64,000 bases of DNA from Erinaceus europaeus (GCF_950295315.1 NC_080181.1:38097375-38161374); one strand, 5' to 3'. Counted from the stretch's first letter, positions 45,298-57,015 are shown. The notes: generated by a model not told the origin, from the sequence alone. Translations and numbers: made by a program.

Positions 45298-46404
45298 GGA
45301 AGTCATTTTTCCAAGGCTGTCTTGAGGTCTAGCATGCTCTGCCCCAGTGGCTAGGAAGGAGGGCACTTAGGTGGAGGAAGCTCTGTGCCAGGATGGAAAG
45401 TCAGAAGCAATTTGTACCCTAATAGTATGAGCGTTTATGTGTCTGGAGGAATGAACAGTTCAGGTTCTAGAGCAGAAGGCTGGAGCCTTCAACCTAGCTC
45501 CATCCTGCAGTTGAGAAAGTGCTTGGATCAGGGAAGCTGGCATGCAGGCAACATGGAGGCACTGCTCCCCCATTAGTCTGGGATTCCTGCAGTGCTCAGA
45601 CTACACAGCAACCTCTCCATAGGGGAACTTTGTCTTAGAGGGACCCTGCAGTGCCAAGGTGAAAATCTTTCACTTTCCATGACCATAGGACAGGATTGTA
45701 GCACCATTCAGTACCTCATTGTTGAATATACTCACCACGATGCCCTGGGGGGAAAAGAAAAAAACCTTATTTTACTGTCAGAACTGTTGTAACCTTTTGG
45801 TCAGGTGAAACAACCAAGGGAGGAATGCATTGGTGGCTTTCCTCAACTGAGTCAAGGACAGAGGCATAGCTATAAGCTAGAGGAGCAATCTGCATGACAG
45901 AAGTTCACATCACATTTGAAGTGACACGATGGTGAAATGATACCAGACTGTCTGCTGGGTAACACACATTGTCGGAGCAGAAATCTGAGCAGTGTGGCAG
46001 TTTGTATCACCTTTGCAGCCCTAACCAGCGTCTCCTGTCTGTGTAGTGCAGTTATATCCAGATTGTTTGTGAAACATCCTTTCTGCATCCCTGAACACAC
46101 AAATGATCCCACCTCACTCAGTACAACCCAAAGTCTTGTGGTGACCTACATACCCTACTGATCTGATTTCTATCACTTGTGTGATCTCTTCTCATTCTTC
46201 TCTGTCCCCATTATGCCCCATCCTACCTGGTCTGCTTGGTTTACCTAGGACACTTAGGGCAGTGTCTATCTCAAGGCTTTTGCAATTTCTAGTCTTTCTG
46301 TCTTAGCATTCTTCACATAGACTGCTAACAGATTTGATCGTGTTCTCTCACCTTTTCTTGAGTTTTTGGGAAACGTCACTTTCTCAATGATAAATTGATA
46401 TTTA

Positions 46405-46697
46405 AAACTTTAAAAAATATTTATTTATTTATTTATTTATTTTCCTTTTTGTTTCCTTTATTTTTTATTATTTTTGTAGTTATTATTGTTATTGTTGATG
46501 TCATCGTTGTTAGATAGGACAGAGAGAAATGGGGAGAGGTGGGGAAGACAGAGAGAGGGAGAGAAAGATAGACATCTGCAGACCTGCTTCACCATCTGTG
46601 AAACAACTCCCCTGCAGGTGGGGAGTTGGGGGTTCGAACCAGGATTCTTAAGCTGGTCCTTGCACTTCGGACTACGTGCGCTACAGCTGGACTCCCT
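46405..46697 (-). repeat. tRNA-derived SINE, family B
   Basis: - strand copy with a long TTTATTTATTTA tail, gacctgcttcaccatctgtg and a head complement of ctacagctggactccct. Confidence 0.85.
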
Positions 46698-46704
46698 AGA
46701 ACTT

Positions 46705-46918
46705 TTAAAAATTATCTTTATTTATTTATTGCATAGAGACAGCCACAAGTTGAGAGGATAGAGGGAGACAGAGAAGGAGAGAGACAGAGAGACACCTGCA
46801 GCCTTGCTTTACCACTCACAAAGCTTTCCCCCTGCAGGTGGGGACCCGGGTGCAAGCCCCCAGTCCTTGTGCACTGTATCATGTATACTCAGTCAGCTGC
46901 ACCACCACCTGGCCTCCA
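46705..46918 (-). repeat. tRNA-derived SINE, family A
   Basis: It lies immediately next to the preceding SINE, on the same strand: ttgcatagagacagccacaa, ccttgctttaccactcacaa, agctgcaccaccacctggcc. Confidence 0.85.
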
Positions 46919-47410
46919 ATATTTTACACCTTCTTATTCACTCTTTCCTACTAAAACACTCATCACATCTATGGATGTTACCTTTTGGAGCTCTGAGGTC
47001 TCTTTCCACTTGTCCCATATCTTAAAAGGCAGTATTTTCCTTAAGTTTAGTCATTTTGGTACTAATTTTCATAAGTGATAGTGACCTGTTGTTTACTTTC
47101 CTTGTAGTGGGTTTGACCTTTTTATAAGGATCATACTGGTCTTGTAGAATGAATATTCCCTCCTCTTCAGATTTTGAAACAGTTATAGAACAGATTGATG
47201 CTAATATTTCTTTAAATGTTTGGTAAAATTGACCATTTTGGAAAGCTTCCATCTTCAATATTTTGAAAGAGTTTGAGAAGGATTGGCATAAATTCTTTAA
47301 ATGCTTGATGTAATTCATCACTGGAGCCATCTGGTCTTAGTTTTTGCTTTTGTGGGGAGCCTTGTGATTAGTGAATCAATCTCTTTACTAGTTATAGGTC
47401 TAGTCAGTTT

Positions 47411-47618
47411 ATTTTTTAAAATTTTATTTACTTTTTTAGTATTGGATAGAGACAGAGAGATATTGAGAAGGGAGGAGGAGATAGAGAGGAAGAGAGACAT
47501 CTGCTGCCCTATGTTACCACTCGTGAAGCTTTTCCCCTGCATGTGGGGACCAGGCCTCAAACCAAGGTCCTTGTCCACTGTAATGTGTGCGCTTAACCAG
47601 GTGCATCACTGGCCTTGC
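47411..47618 (-). repeat. tRNA-derived SINE, family A
   Basis: - strand copy: tattggatagagacagagag, ttaccactcgtgaagctttt, cttaaccaggtgcatcactg. It splits the ancient L1. Confidence 0.85.
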
Positions 47619-47678
47619 CCCTTCTAGGAGTTTATACATTTCTTCTTGATTGTCTTACTAGTCGTCATTCATAGTAAT

Positions 47679-48620
47679 GTAAAAAATGGCGACTAATCCC
47701 TAGCACTGCAAAAACGGTATCATCTGTTTTCCATCTACGCCATGCCTTGGCCTCGCGTGAGCTTAATGTGCAGCTTGGCGATACGAGAATCCGGCATGAA
47801 GCCCAGCCAGTCTATCTTGGCGTTACTCTCAATCGCACCCTGTCATTTCACAAACATCTCATAAAAACTGCAGCAAAGGTGGGCGCGAGGAATAACATCA
47901 TTGCAAGACTGGCCAGCTCCTCATGGGGCGCGAGCGCTTCCACACTACAATCATCATCTCTGGCATTATGCTATTCCACTGCAGAATTCTGTGCCCCAGT
48001 ATGGTTCCGTAGCCCCCATGTCCACTTGGTCGATTCCAAATTATATCCCTCCATGAGGATAATCTCTGGAACTATCCGTTCCACCCCAGTTCCATGACTG
48101 CCAGTTCTTAGCAACATCGCCCCGCCAGATATTTGTCGGGATGCGGCATCATCTAAGCTCATTTCCCACGTCTACGCTCCACCGGACCTGCCAATATACA
48201 CGGATATCTTCGCCCACCCTGTTCAACGCTTGACGTCTTGTCATCCAATATGGTCCCCTACGCCTACACTGAACTTCTCTGTTCCAGTCTCTTGGAAACA
48301 GAGTTGGCAGTCAGCTGAGGTAAAGAACAAACACCTCATCACAGACCCCTGCAAGCGTCAACCCGGCTTTGACCTAGCACGTTATGATTGGGCCCTCCTC
48401 AATCGCTATCGAACAGGCCATGGCCGGTGCGCCGCTATGTTCCATCGCTGGGGAGCCAGAGACGACCCGAACTGCCCCTGCGGCTCCAGACAGACTATGA
48501 CCCAAATAGTCAATGACTGCTACCTCTCCAGATTCAAAGGAGGTCTCGAAACTTTACATCAGGCTCAACCTGATGCTGTTGAGTGGCTACGGAAGAAGGG
48601 CAAACACTAGAAGAAGAAGA
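47679..48620 (+). mobile_element. Vingi, 5'-truncated (942 bp), with TSD
   Basis: It is flanked by a perfect 12-bp TSD, attcatagtaat (47667-47678 and 48621-48632). It contains the 3' third of the element, from just after the catalytic YADD motif to the stop codon, and ends in GAAGAAGAA with no poly(A). It inserted in an ancient L1. Confidence 0.93.
47681..48610 (+). pseudogene. Vingi reverse transcriptase C-terminal part, one nonsense codon
   Basis: A single frame runs from KKWRLIPSTAK to TAG (48608-48610), broken by TGA at 48095-48097, where the other copy has TGG (Trp). Over the first 115 aligned residues it differs from the copy at 1306-4287 at 7 positions. It keeps the Cys codon in DPNCPCG that is a stop in the other copy. 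The C-terminus contains a C-x-C...C arrangement (NCPCGSRQTMTQIVNDC), probably a small zinc-binding or nucleic-acid-binding motif. It has no endonuclease or YADD motif and cannot be functional. Confidence 0.9.
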
Positions 48621-48689
48621 ATTCATAGTAATCTCTTGTGATCCTGTATATTCCTTTTTTTTTAGGGGAAGGTAGGACTTTATTTTTAT

Positions 48690-48860
48690 ATAGTTATTTA
48701 TTTTGATTTTATTAGTTATTTAACAATGATTGACATGACTGTGAAACAAGAGGGGTACAATTTCATACAATTCCTACCAATAAAGTTTCACATCCCATCC
48801 CCTCTATTGGAAGCTTCCCTATTCTTTATCCCTCTGGGAATATGGACCAAAGATCTCTGA
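48690..48860 (-). mobile_element. L1 3' end fragment
   Basis: acaagaggggtacaatttca, tcccatcccctctattggaa and ttctttatccctctgggaat in reverse L1 3' UTR order. Confidence 0.75.
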
Positions 48861-49139
48861 TGCTATCTTCCTAGACAGTACTTCAAGCCTATCTGCATAT
48901 TAGCTATTGGGTTCAGGCAAAAATTAGTTAAGTCATGGGACCCTTGGAATATACCTAAAATAGACTTCCTAGCTTCTTCAAACATGAAGGTCCCAAATCT
49001 CATCTGTTATATTCTTACCCTTAGGTTCCTGACAAACAATTTTATCCTATGTATTTATTTCTGTGGTACATGTTTTAAAGTCTTCTGTTTCATTTATATT
49101 TATTTGAATCTCTTTTATTTTTATATTTTAGCCTTGCTT

Positions 49140-49250
49140 AAGCTTCATACATGAGCAATTTCCCTGCTTCAGGAGAAATTCATGAGAAAGAGAGAGACAG
49201 AGATAGAGATAGATACATAGATAGATAGATAGATAGATAGATAGAGACTC
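49140..49250. repeat. SINE-like remnant with (GATA)n array
   Basis: A diverged SINE-like core (ctgcttcaggagaaattcat) runs into about eight TAGA units at about 49214-49246. Confidence 0.65.
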
Positions 49251-49261
49251 CCAAATTATTA

Positions 49262-49745
49262 TTTTACCCCACACTAGGGAAAGATAGAAACAGGCTGGGG
49301 GATTGACCTGACAATGCCCATGTTCAGCAGAGAAGCAATTACAAAAGCCAAACAGTCCACTTTCTTCATCCCATAAAGAATTTTCATCTATACTCTCAGA
49401 ATGGTAAATGTTAGGAAAAGATGACCAGAGGACTCTGAACTACAATTCCATCAGGATCTGAAGGGGTGGGGGGAAGGACAATCAGAAGTTTTATGTGTGA
49501 CATAGAAAGATAAATAAGGCATGATCATAGAAAAAATGAGCAAATATATATAAATATAGATAGATAGTTATAGAAATAATAGTCAACCCATATCTGTGAT
49601 CTTGGTAGAACTAATGCAGTTTCCAATGGAAGGAATGGGGACACAGAACTCTGGTTGTGGAAATGGTGTGGAATTACACCCCTGTTATCTCATAATTTTG
49701 TAAATATATATTAAATAAATAATAATAATAATAACAATAATAAAA
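49262..49745 (+). mobile_element. L1 3' UTR, + strand
   Basis: accccacactagggaaagat, gcccatgttcagcagagaag, then a distinctive distal part (gttttatgtgtgacatagaa) and a tail of AATAATAAT. Same subfamily as the L1 split by Vingi at 1268-4880. Confidence 0.82.
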
Positions 49746-49855
49746 GCTTATCCCAGTGTCACAGTATTGTCAGGTAGTGTACTGGGGGTTTGAACTTGGG
49801 CTGTGCACATAGCAAAGTAAGCATCCTAACAGGTGAGCAATATTACTGGCCCCTT
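49746..49855 (-). repeat. SINE remnant, family D
   Basis: gtgtactgggggtttgaact and aacaggtgagcaatattact on the - strand. Confidence 0.5.
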
Positions 49856-50339
49856 TCTGTTTTTCTAGTTCTACAGTTGGCCAGTTTTATTTATCTTAAA
49901 AAATTAGTAGTTCTAAACTGGTGAAATATTAATAACTCATTTGGATAGTGTGTTACTTTGCCGTATTTGTCACACATGTTGGAGCCTGGCCTGGAATCTT
50001 TGGTGTTGTGGTTTCATTCACTCTTTTCTGCCTTGCTACTGTTCTGTCTCTTATCTTAAAACAAACAAACAAATGACAGTTTCTAATTTTTTTATTAATC
50101 TATATTATTTTGAACTCAATAATTTTTTATCAGATCTTTGTTACTTTCTTTCTCTATTTTTAAGCTTCATCTGTTCATTTTATAGTTACTTAAAGTGCAA
50201 ATTTGAGGGGTTTTTTGAGAGCTTTTCTACCCATAGCATAGGACTTTAATATTACAAATATCTTTGAGAACTGCTTTTGCTGAATCTCCATAAATTGTGG
50301 CATGTTAGGTTTCCAATTTTATTTGTTTGAATACCTTTT

Positions 50340-50462
50340 ACATTTTATTTACTTATTTATTTATTGGTAGAGACAAAGTACGAGGGAAGGGGAGATAGGG
50401 AGAGAAAAATAGAGACACGTGCAGCACTGCTTCACTGCTTTTGAAGCTTTCCCCCTACAGGG
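50340..50462 (-). repeat. SINE family A, partial
   Basis: The tail and core only: ttatttattggtagagacaa, cagcactgcttcactgcttt. It ends at the B-box side inside the ancient L1. Confidence 0.75.
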
Positions 50463-50875
50463 ACTTCTGAAGAGCTTTTTTAAATTATCATTTTGATTTC
50501 TTTTCTGACTCAGTGGTTCTTCTGGAGTGTCTTGTTTCATTTCCAGATATTAGTGAACTTCCCAGTTTCCTTCCTGTTCTGGATATTTAGCTTCATACTA
50601 TTATGATTGGCAAAGATGCTTGATATGTCTTCAGTCTCCTTACATTTATTATTAAGACTTGGGACTCAGCATATGATCTGTCCTGAAGAATTTCTCCATG
50701 AGCATTTGAGGATAATACACATTTCATTTTATTGAATGGGATTGTAATGGGGGGAGTATTGCTGGAACTGTTCTCCATATGACTGTAGATATGTCACATA
50801 TAAACTCAACAAAAAATTTTCCTTTATTCAGGAAAACTAAGAATACACACATGGGCAGTGAGACAGAGAGAAAGA

Positions 50876-50879
<4 letters not shown>

Positions 50880-50926
<47 letters not shown>
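50880..50926. repeat. (CA)n microsatellite, about 23 units
   Basis: A pure CA run preceded by a GA-rich stretch. Confidence 0.95.
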
Positions 50927-50930
<4 letters not shown>

Positions 50931-51837
50931 TGAGAGCCATTTACTCATGAAAGAAACTACACCCATAACAATTTCTTATGAACTTTTAAGCCCCACCTTC
51001 ACTTCCTTTATAAGCCACACCCATACTTGTTACCATTCTCATTTCCTGTGCAATATTTGCTTTCTTCCCCAACAGCATAGGGAACATCTTTTCTGGCATG
51101 GTGCAGTATTGTCTGTGATTCCTACACTCTCCCTATTCTTTTTCTACCCTCAAGAGGGTGTACTGTATAGATCAGTTAGGCCCCTTTTCTCCAGTGTGTT
51201 AAGGGCTGGTCTTCAGCCTGAGCTGCCTGCATAGCAAAGCAGGCTTTCTTCACAAAATGAGAAGGAGCATGGTAAGTCTGGCTCTAGGATATGTGCAACT
51301 GCATTGTGTGATCCTAGGTGAATGCTGCTGGTGGTTCACAAAAGCAGCAAGGGCTGCTGAGTTCCCAGTGGTGCCTCCAGACATCAGTGGTAGCAGGAGA
51401 ATGCTGTACACACACTGGACTTTGGGGACCAGCTACTGATATAGTGGCAGTGGCTGACTGCTATCCTATACGTTGTTCTTGGTGGACAGGAGAAGCACTA
51501 AGAGGGGTAGACCAAATGTGGTCGATTGGCAGCTATAAGGGCTCTGACTGTCAGAGAGTACTACCATGATTATAGTTTTATTTATTGATTGATTTTTGCC
51601 ACAGGGCACAATAGTGGAAGATGGTTTTGGGAGACAGACTGGGGCTTGCAGCTGATGTAGACAGCTAAAGTGGATAGCTTAGGTAAATGTAGAGGTACAG
51701 GAAAACGTTTCACTCACATAGCTTCAGAGGTTTATACAGTGCAGGCTTATAGTTCAGGCTGGCATCAACAAACCCAAATTCTGATGTGGCAAAACAGGTG
51801 AACTATGCAGAGAAATTTCAGTAATTATACATTAACA

Positions 51838-52140
51838 CTTTTTTCCCACCAGGGTTATTGCTGGGGCTTAGTGCTTGCAAGTCAAACCCACTGCTCCCAG
51901 TGGCCATTATTTTATAGAGATGGTGAGAAATGGAGAGGGAAGTTGGTAGGTAGGTATGGAGAGAGAGAGAGAGAGAGAGAGAGGAAGTGGGAGAGAGAGA
52001 GAAGAGAAGAGAAGGAGAGAGAGAGAGAGAGAGGGAACTTCACTACTTTTAAGCTTCTCCCTCACAGGTGGGGAGACTTGGGGGCTTGAACCCAGGTATT
52101 CATATGTGTGTGCACTCTATCAGGTGTATCCCTAAATAGC
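51838..52140 (-). repeat. SINE with extra arm and (GA)n expansion
   Basis: The arm ccagggttattgctggggct and core are as in 44447-44690. The central purine block has expanded to GA-rich sequence at about 51958-52033. Confidence 0.7.
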
Positions 52141-52511
52141 CTATTTTATGGTGAGACATAAACAAGTTGGTATGTGTGTAGAGTTAGCGTAGACTATAGT
52201 CCACTGCAGGGCTTTGGGTATGGTTCCATTTGAGTTCTGCATGTTATTTATCTGAGTTCTGCATGATATTCAGATCAGGTCACTGTAGCATCAAGGGCAG
52301 CTGAGGAGGAGCAGCTGGGGCTGGAAACAGACATACAGATAGGCTCAAGTTCATGGCTTCCTGAATTCCAAAGCTCACTTTGGGCTCCTCATAAAAATGT
52401 CATGCTTCTTATGGTTTAACTGCTAAAAAAGGGCATAGATTTTGTAGGTCAAGAGTGGGCAGCTCCTCTGAGCTTCCATACATGTGGTTTCCATCTCCTC
52501 TCCCTCCACAG

Positions 52512-52605
52512 ATCCCTGTGCTCCTGAATCTGAGCCAAGACCCTGAGGTCAGCCTGCCTGCACCCCCACTCATGTATGCCCTGGCCCTCGGTGCCTGCCT
52601 TGGAG
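52512..52605 (+). CDS. OCA2: OCA2 coding exon (human exon 22 equivalent)
   Basis: This exon follows a tccctccacag acceptor and ends at a gtaagg donor. It is 94 bp long and ends after the first base of a Gly codon. It continues directly from the preceding exon in phase 0 and encodes [18 protein letters not shown], then [14 protein letters not shown], where the final Gly is split across the intron. The loop followed by a small-residue-rich membrane helix is typical of the permease C-terminal half. In remembered human numbering it covers residues 749 to 780, and the Gly of LALGA corresponds to Gly775, a known albinism position. The intron before it is 17,435 bp and is filled with L1, SINE, LTR and Vingi insertions, none of which touches the splice sites. 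Confidence 0.94.
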
Positions 52606-53009
52606 GTAAGGGGGAGGGGAGGCCTGATACATGTGGAGGAGCAGCCACTTTGAGGAGCTTGTGGGGAGTGTGTATCAGACTGAAAGGAAATGATGAAGAA
52701 CCTGGATGATTTCCTGAGTGGAAAAGCATCTTCCTCTTCTAAGCCTGTCACGTCTCACTTTCTACAAAACTGTCCCTGAGATTCTAAGCTCATGACCTCA
52801 GGAATGTCACTGTGGATGCCTCACAGCTGACTGGATCCCCCACTTTGTCCTAAAGAGATGACTGATACTTAGGAGTAGATTTTGAATGAGAAACTGCCCT
52901 CAGTTTTATCTTTCTTATTATCCTTTCAGGAGAGGGATGTGAAGTTATGAATGGATAATCCAGGAGGTAGACTCTAATCCAAGAATAAGAAGAAAGATGT
53001 GGAGGGGGG

Positions 53010-53178
53010 TAGGTGGGGGGTGGTGCACTTGGTTAAGCACTCACATTACAGTGCTCAAGCTCCCACAAGTGGTGAAGCAGATATCTCTCTGACTTTTTCC
53101 CTCTCTGTCTCCCCCCTCTTCCCAATTTCTGGCTGTCTCTATCCAATAAATAAATAAAGAGAATAAAAAAATTAAGAA
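53010..53178 (+). repeat. tRNA-derived SINE, family A, shortened
   Basis: gtggggggtggtgcacttgg head, gttaagcactcacattacag, a pyrimidine tract and ctctatccaataaataaata. The middle has an internal deletion. Confidence 0.8.
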
Positions 53179-54239
53179 AAAGAAATGTATATAAAAATAA
53201 GAAATATGAAGACTTTTATATTTCTTTTATATTTCCTTGTGAAGGGAGGGAGGATGTTGTCATTTGGAGAAATTGAAAAATGAATTCGAGAAAAATGTCG
53301 GCAGAGAATAGCCCCTGCTTAGCAAACCCAGGGTGCTGGATGTGCTATTCTTAGCAAACAGTTGTGTTAGAGGCCTTCTCACACTTAGGAACCTAATCAC
53401 CTTTGGGGACATGAGAGGATTGGGAGGAATCTTAGGTAAACACACCAGATGCATTTTAAGTTGTTATCCCTTAAATCCAGGCGTTCGTGGATAACACAGC
53501 TTTCTTTGTTCTTTTATTAATCTTTCATTACTAAATCAATATCCTTCTGTGTAGTTCATTTCCTTGTTTGTAAAGAGGGATTAATGTCATCCAGTGAAGT
53601 TTCTATGATTTCTGGAGAAATCATGGACCCGAGAGCTTAAGCTCTTACCAAGCTTCAAATAACCTATTCAAATGACCCCCATGCAGGAAAAGAGAAATAA
53701 TACTTTCACAGCTACACTTATCATTAAAGATGAATCATGAATCCAAGGACTCCTTGAAATGTGTCCTATGAGGGGTTGTATTCCTCCAACCATACTGTGC
53801 AGCTGCTATAGTTCAATATGCTTTTGAATCGGCAGTCCACCTAAGCTAACCATACCGTACAGTGTCACTTCCTTTCAAGGTGATATCCTCTTGGCTCAGG
53901 GAGGACCAGAAAGAGCCCAGAGGGTCAGCCAGGCCAGAGAAATATTTCCAGAGAGTGAAAAGTGTAGCTGCATCTCAATGACTGAGAAGCCCCTAGGTCT
54001 AACTCCAGTCCTCCAAGGACATGTAGAACGAAGGTGGATTGCCTAAGAGAGAAGTCAGCATGGGCCATTTGTATGTCTAATAAACTGAAGTAGAATTAGA
54101 TGCCTGTTTACAGAGCCCCTCTCAAATGCAGGGTGGAGCTGTGAATCCTTTTTTAGCTTACTAAGCCTTGTCATTGAATAGTACTTGTTACTGATTTGGC
54201 CAATATCCAGTAGTGCTAGGTATTAGCTGTACAATTACT

Positions 54240-54396
54240 GGGACTGTGCATATTACCATGCAAAAGGACCCAGGTTCAAGTCCCCGATTCGCACCTTCAG
54301 GGGAAGCTTCATGAGCTGTGAAGCAGTGCTGCAGATATCTTTCTCTTTTTCTATTTCCCCATTCCTCTTAATTTCTCTTTGTTTTATGAAAACAAC
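54240..54396 (+). repeat. SINE family A, partial
   Basis: aaaggacccaggttcaagtc is a good B box, followed by ggggaagcttcatgagctgt and a pyrimidine tract. Confidence 0.75.
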
Positions 54397-54639
54397 AGCA
54401 ATGCTGTACTTATTATGTTGTGGACACTCTTACATCAACTCAAGAGTTATACATTAAAATAGTGGTAAAATATGAAAAACATAACATTTACAATTTTAAC
54501 TAGTCTGAAGTATATAGTTCATGAGTGTTCATTGTTGTGTTACCATCACCACCATTACCTCTGGGACATTTTCATCATTTCAAACTGGAAACCTATTCTC
54601 ATTAAACATAACCCCCCAAGGTTTAACATTTAAGATTAT

Positions 54640-54810
54640 TTATTTGTTTGTATTAAAATATTTTACTTATTATTGAGAAGACAAAGAGAGAGAACAGAGA
54701 GAGAAAGAAAGAGAGAATCAGATATCACTCTGGTACACGTGATGCCAGAGTTTAAACTTAGAACCTCATGCTTGAGGCTGATCCATTTTTCTACCTCCCA
54801 GATCACTTAA
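54640..54810 (-). repeat. Old SINE, family D
   Basis: atcactctggtacacgtgat and tttaaacttagaacctcatg, close to the copy at 37745-37905. Confidence 0.65.
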
Positions 54811-54859
54811 TTTCTCCTCTTCCTCCTCTTCTTCTCCCACCTCCTCCCCACCTACTCCT

Positions 54860-54990
54860 CATTACTATTTTATGAGAGCATTATTCAGCTCTGGCTTATT
54901 GTAGTGCTGGGAGTGAGCCTGGGATCTCAGAGCCTCAGGGATGAAAGTCAGTTTATATAAACTTTATATTATCTCCTTATCTCTGACCAG
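54860..54990 (-). repeat. SINE family C, diverged
   Basis: gcattattcagctctggctt and gggatctcagagcctcaggg match the - strand family C copies downstream. Confidence 0.6.
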
Positions 54991-55221
54991 ACCATTTTAG
55001 ATAGATGTTTTCAGTTGGCTTGTGAAAAGTCATTTGCTATATAAATTGGGTGTGCTTTACTGGGTAGTGTGAAATGAAACAATCTTCTCTGATCTGACCC
55101 CAATACTTTTTTTGTTTGTTTGTTTGTTTTTACTGAGAACCTAGAAAATAAAATTAAATAGTCTTGTGAAACCTGTGATTTAGTCTACCTAGGTATCCTA
55201 GAAAGCATAGCTTGATGCAAA

Positions 55222-55306
55222 TTTCCTTTCCTTTCCTTTCCTTTCCTTTCCTTTCCTTTCCTTTCCTTTCCTTTCCTTTCCTTTCCTTTCCTTTCCTTTC
55301 CTTTCC

Positions 55307-55370
<64 letters not shown>

Positions 55371-55371
55371 T
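55222..55371. repeat. (TTTCC)n pentamer array then (TTTC)n tetramer array
   Basis: About 17 uninterrupted TTTCC units (55222-55306) switch at a TTTCCTCTTTC junction to about 15 TTTC units up to about 55371. A family C SINE follows immediately. Confidence 0.95.
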
Positions 55372-55383
55372 TTCCCTCTTACC

Positions 55384-55496
55384 AGAGCACTGTTCAGCTC
55401 TGGTTTATGGTGGTATAAGGGGATTGAACCTAGGACTTTGGAGCCTCAGGCATGAGAGTCTCTTTGCATAAGCATTATGCTGTCTACCCCGCCCAC
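55384..55496 (-). repeat. tRNA-derived SINE, family C
   Basis: On the - strand: tagacagcataatgcttatg head, then gcctgaggctccaaagtcct and aggttcaatccc B box. The adjoining pyrimidine array is on the side where this family has its tail. Confidence 0.8.
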
Positions 55497-55574
55497 AAAT
55501 TTTATTTTCTAAAGTTGCATTAGGAGGAGCCATCCTGGGACAGAGAGACTCAGGGAGGAAGGAGAGGAAACACA

Positions 55575-55685
55575 TACTGGGTATAGCTCTGGTTTATGGT
55601 GGGAGATTGAATTTGGGACTTTGGTGCCTCAGGCTTGAGTCTCTTTGCATAACCAATATACAATCTACCCCTGACCTGAGACAGT
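55575..55685 (-). repeat. SINE family C
   Basis: tatagctctggtttatggtg and gactttggtgcctcaggctt on the + strand, hence - orientation. Confidence 0.75.
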
Positions 55686-56180
55686 CTTCTTCCTCATCTT
55701 CCAACCTGAAAACAGCTTCAAAAGAAAACATGGTAAGTTTTTCTGGATGACTCTTTTGGAACTTCTGTGCCATGGAAGGGAAAGAGATAGGGGGACATTT
55801 CCCTCTTTGTTCCATGTGGTCTCCTATCTCTCACTTGTCAAGGTTTGCTCCAGTTAAAAAAGGGAAGATTGTTGCAGAATGTTGTTCTCAACAGAGCAGA
55901 GAGAAAACTGGAGTCACAAAAATCACAGAAGATCCTAAGAAACATGAATGAGATAAATTCTAGAAAGAAACAAGTCTTTCCCAGGAGAGCAGAGAACATG
56001 GGTGCCTTTACCTTGACTGGGGATAAGAGAGAGAAACTGAGTGAAATTTCTCAGTGTCTTTGCTGAGTATATGATGAGACTGGGGATACAGTATGGCGAT
56101 GACAGAACAGCAATGGCAGGAAGCTTCTGGCTTTGCATGGCAATGGGTCTAAAGCAGTCTTTTATTTTGATTTTTTAAAA

Positions 56181-56448
56181 AATATTTATTTATTTATTCC
56201 CTTTTGTTACCCTTGTTTTATTGTTGTAGTTATTATTTGTTGTCGTCATTGTTAGATAGGACAGAGAGAAATGGAGAGAGGAGGGGAAGATGGGGTGGGG
56301 GGGAGAAAGATAGACACCTGCAGACCGGTTTCACTGCTTGTGAAGCAACTCCTCAGCAGGTGGGGAGCCAGGGGCTTGAACTGGGATCCTTACACTGGTC
56401 CTTGCACTTTGCACCATGTGCACTTAACCCACTGTGCCCGGACTCCCT
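56181..56448 (-). repeat. tRNA-derived SINE, family B, with TSD
   Basis: It is flanked by a perfect 17-bp TSD, attttgattttttaaaa (56164-56180 and 56449-56465). Full-length family B copy. Confidence 0.94.
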
Positions 56449-56465
56449 ATTTTGATTTTTTAAAA

Positions 56466-56580
56466 TCAGCACTGCTCAGCTATGGTTTATGGTGGGAGAC
56501 TGAATTTGGGACTTTGGTGCCTCAGGCTTGAGTCTCTTTGCATAACCATTATGCAATCTACCTCTGATCTGAGGCAGTCT
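56466..56580 (-). repeat. SINE family C
   Basis: cagcactgctcagctatggt, ctttggtgcctcaggcttga and ttgcataaccattatgcaat, nearly the same as 55575-55685. Confidence 0.78.
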
Positions 56581-56589
56581 TCCTCTTCC

Positions 56590-56918
56590 TCTCTTTTCTC
56601 CTTTGCTTCCTCCTCCTTCTCCTCTTCCTTCTTATTGCTAATTATTGTGCTAGTGCTCAGTGCCTGCACTGCTAATCCACCACTCCCTGTGGTCCTTCCT
56701 TCCTTCTTTCCTTTCTTCCTTCCTTCCTTCCTTCCTTCCTCCCCTTTCTGTTTCATTGGATGGAACAGAGACAAATTGAGAAGGGGGCAGACAGAGGGAC
56801 AAAGATACTTGCAGACCTGGGAATCATCCTACCCCCACCCCCTGCAGGTGGGGAACTGGAGCTTGAACCTGTCATTGCACTTGGTAATATGTGCTTGGTA
56901 ACCACAACCCAGCCCCCA
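56590..56918 (-). repeat. SINE with extra arm and pyrimidine expansion
   Basis: A TCC/TTCC-rich start, the arm gtgctcagtgcctgcactgc, a CCTT array at about 56697-56745 and a family A/B-like core (gcaggtggggaactggagct). Confidence 0.65.
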
Positions 56919-56934
56919 AAGCAGTCTTGTTTAA

Positions 56935-57015
56935 AGGTTAGAGAACCTGGGACTTTAGAGCCTCAGGCATGAGTCTCTTTGCATAACCAATATGGTACCT
57001 ACTCCCTGCCCTTGA
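56935..57015 (-). repeat. SINE family C, partial
   Basis: ctgggactttagagcctcag and ctttgcataaccaatatggt. Confidence 0.65.

Larger units (their letters stand above)
47020..50780 (-). mobile_element. Ancient L1 ORF2 in pieces, interrupted by younger insertions
   Basis: Pieces at about 47020-47410 and 47619-47678 (reverse transcriptase start, with ITSKEIDSLITRLPTKAKTK and the FYQTFKE-like region) and at about 50260-50335 and 50466-50780 (endonuclease to linker region, where the DHxxGHK-like motif is expected) are in the order expected for one old - strand L1. SINEs, the second Vingi copy and L1 3' ends lie between them. No frame is intact. Joining the pieces into a single element is an inference. 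Confidence 0.55.
35077..52511 (+). other. OCA2: OCA2 intron (between exons 21 and 22 equivalents)
   Basis: This intron of 17,435 bp starts gtgagt and ends cacag. Its repeats are listed separately. Stretches in which I recognise no repeat are about 35077-36028, 41916-42789, 42968-43160, 43773-44440, 44691-45120, 45298-46400, 48861-49139 and 50927-51835. Much of this is probably decayed repeat or unique intron sequence. No further exon with conserved protein similarity was seen in it. Confidence 0.85.

Noticed and set aside
55222..55371. CRISPR-like or satellite array
   Set aside because: Units are 4-5 bp with no spacers, so it is a microsatellite. The host is a mammal.
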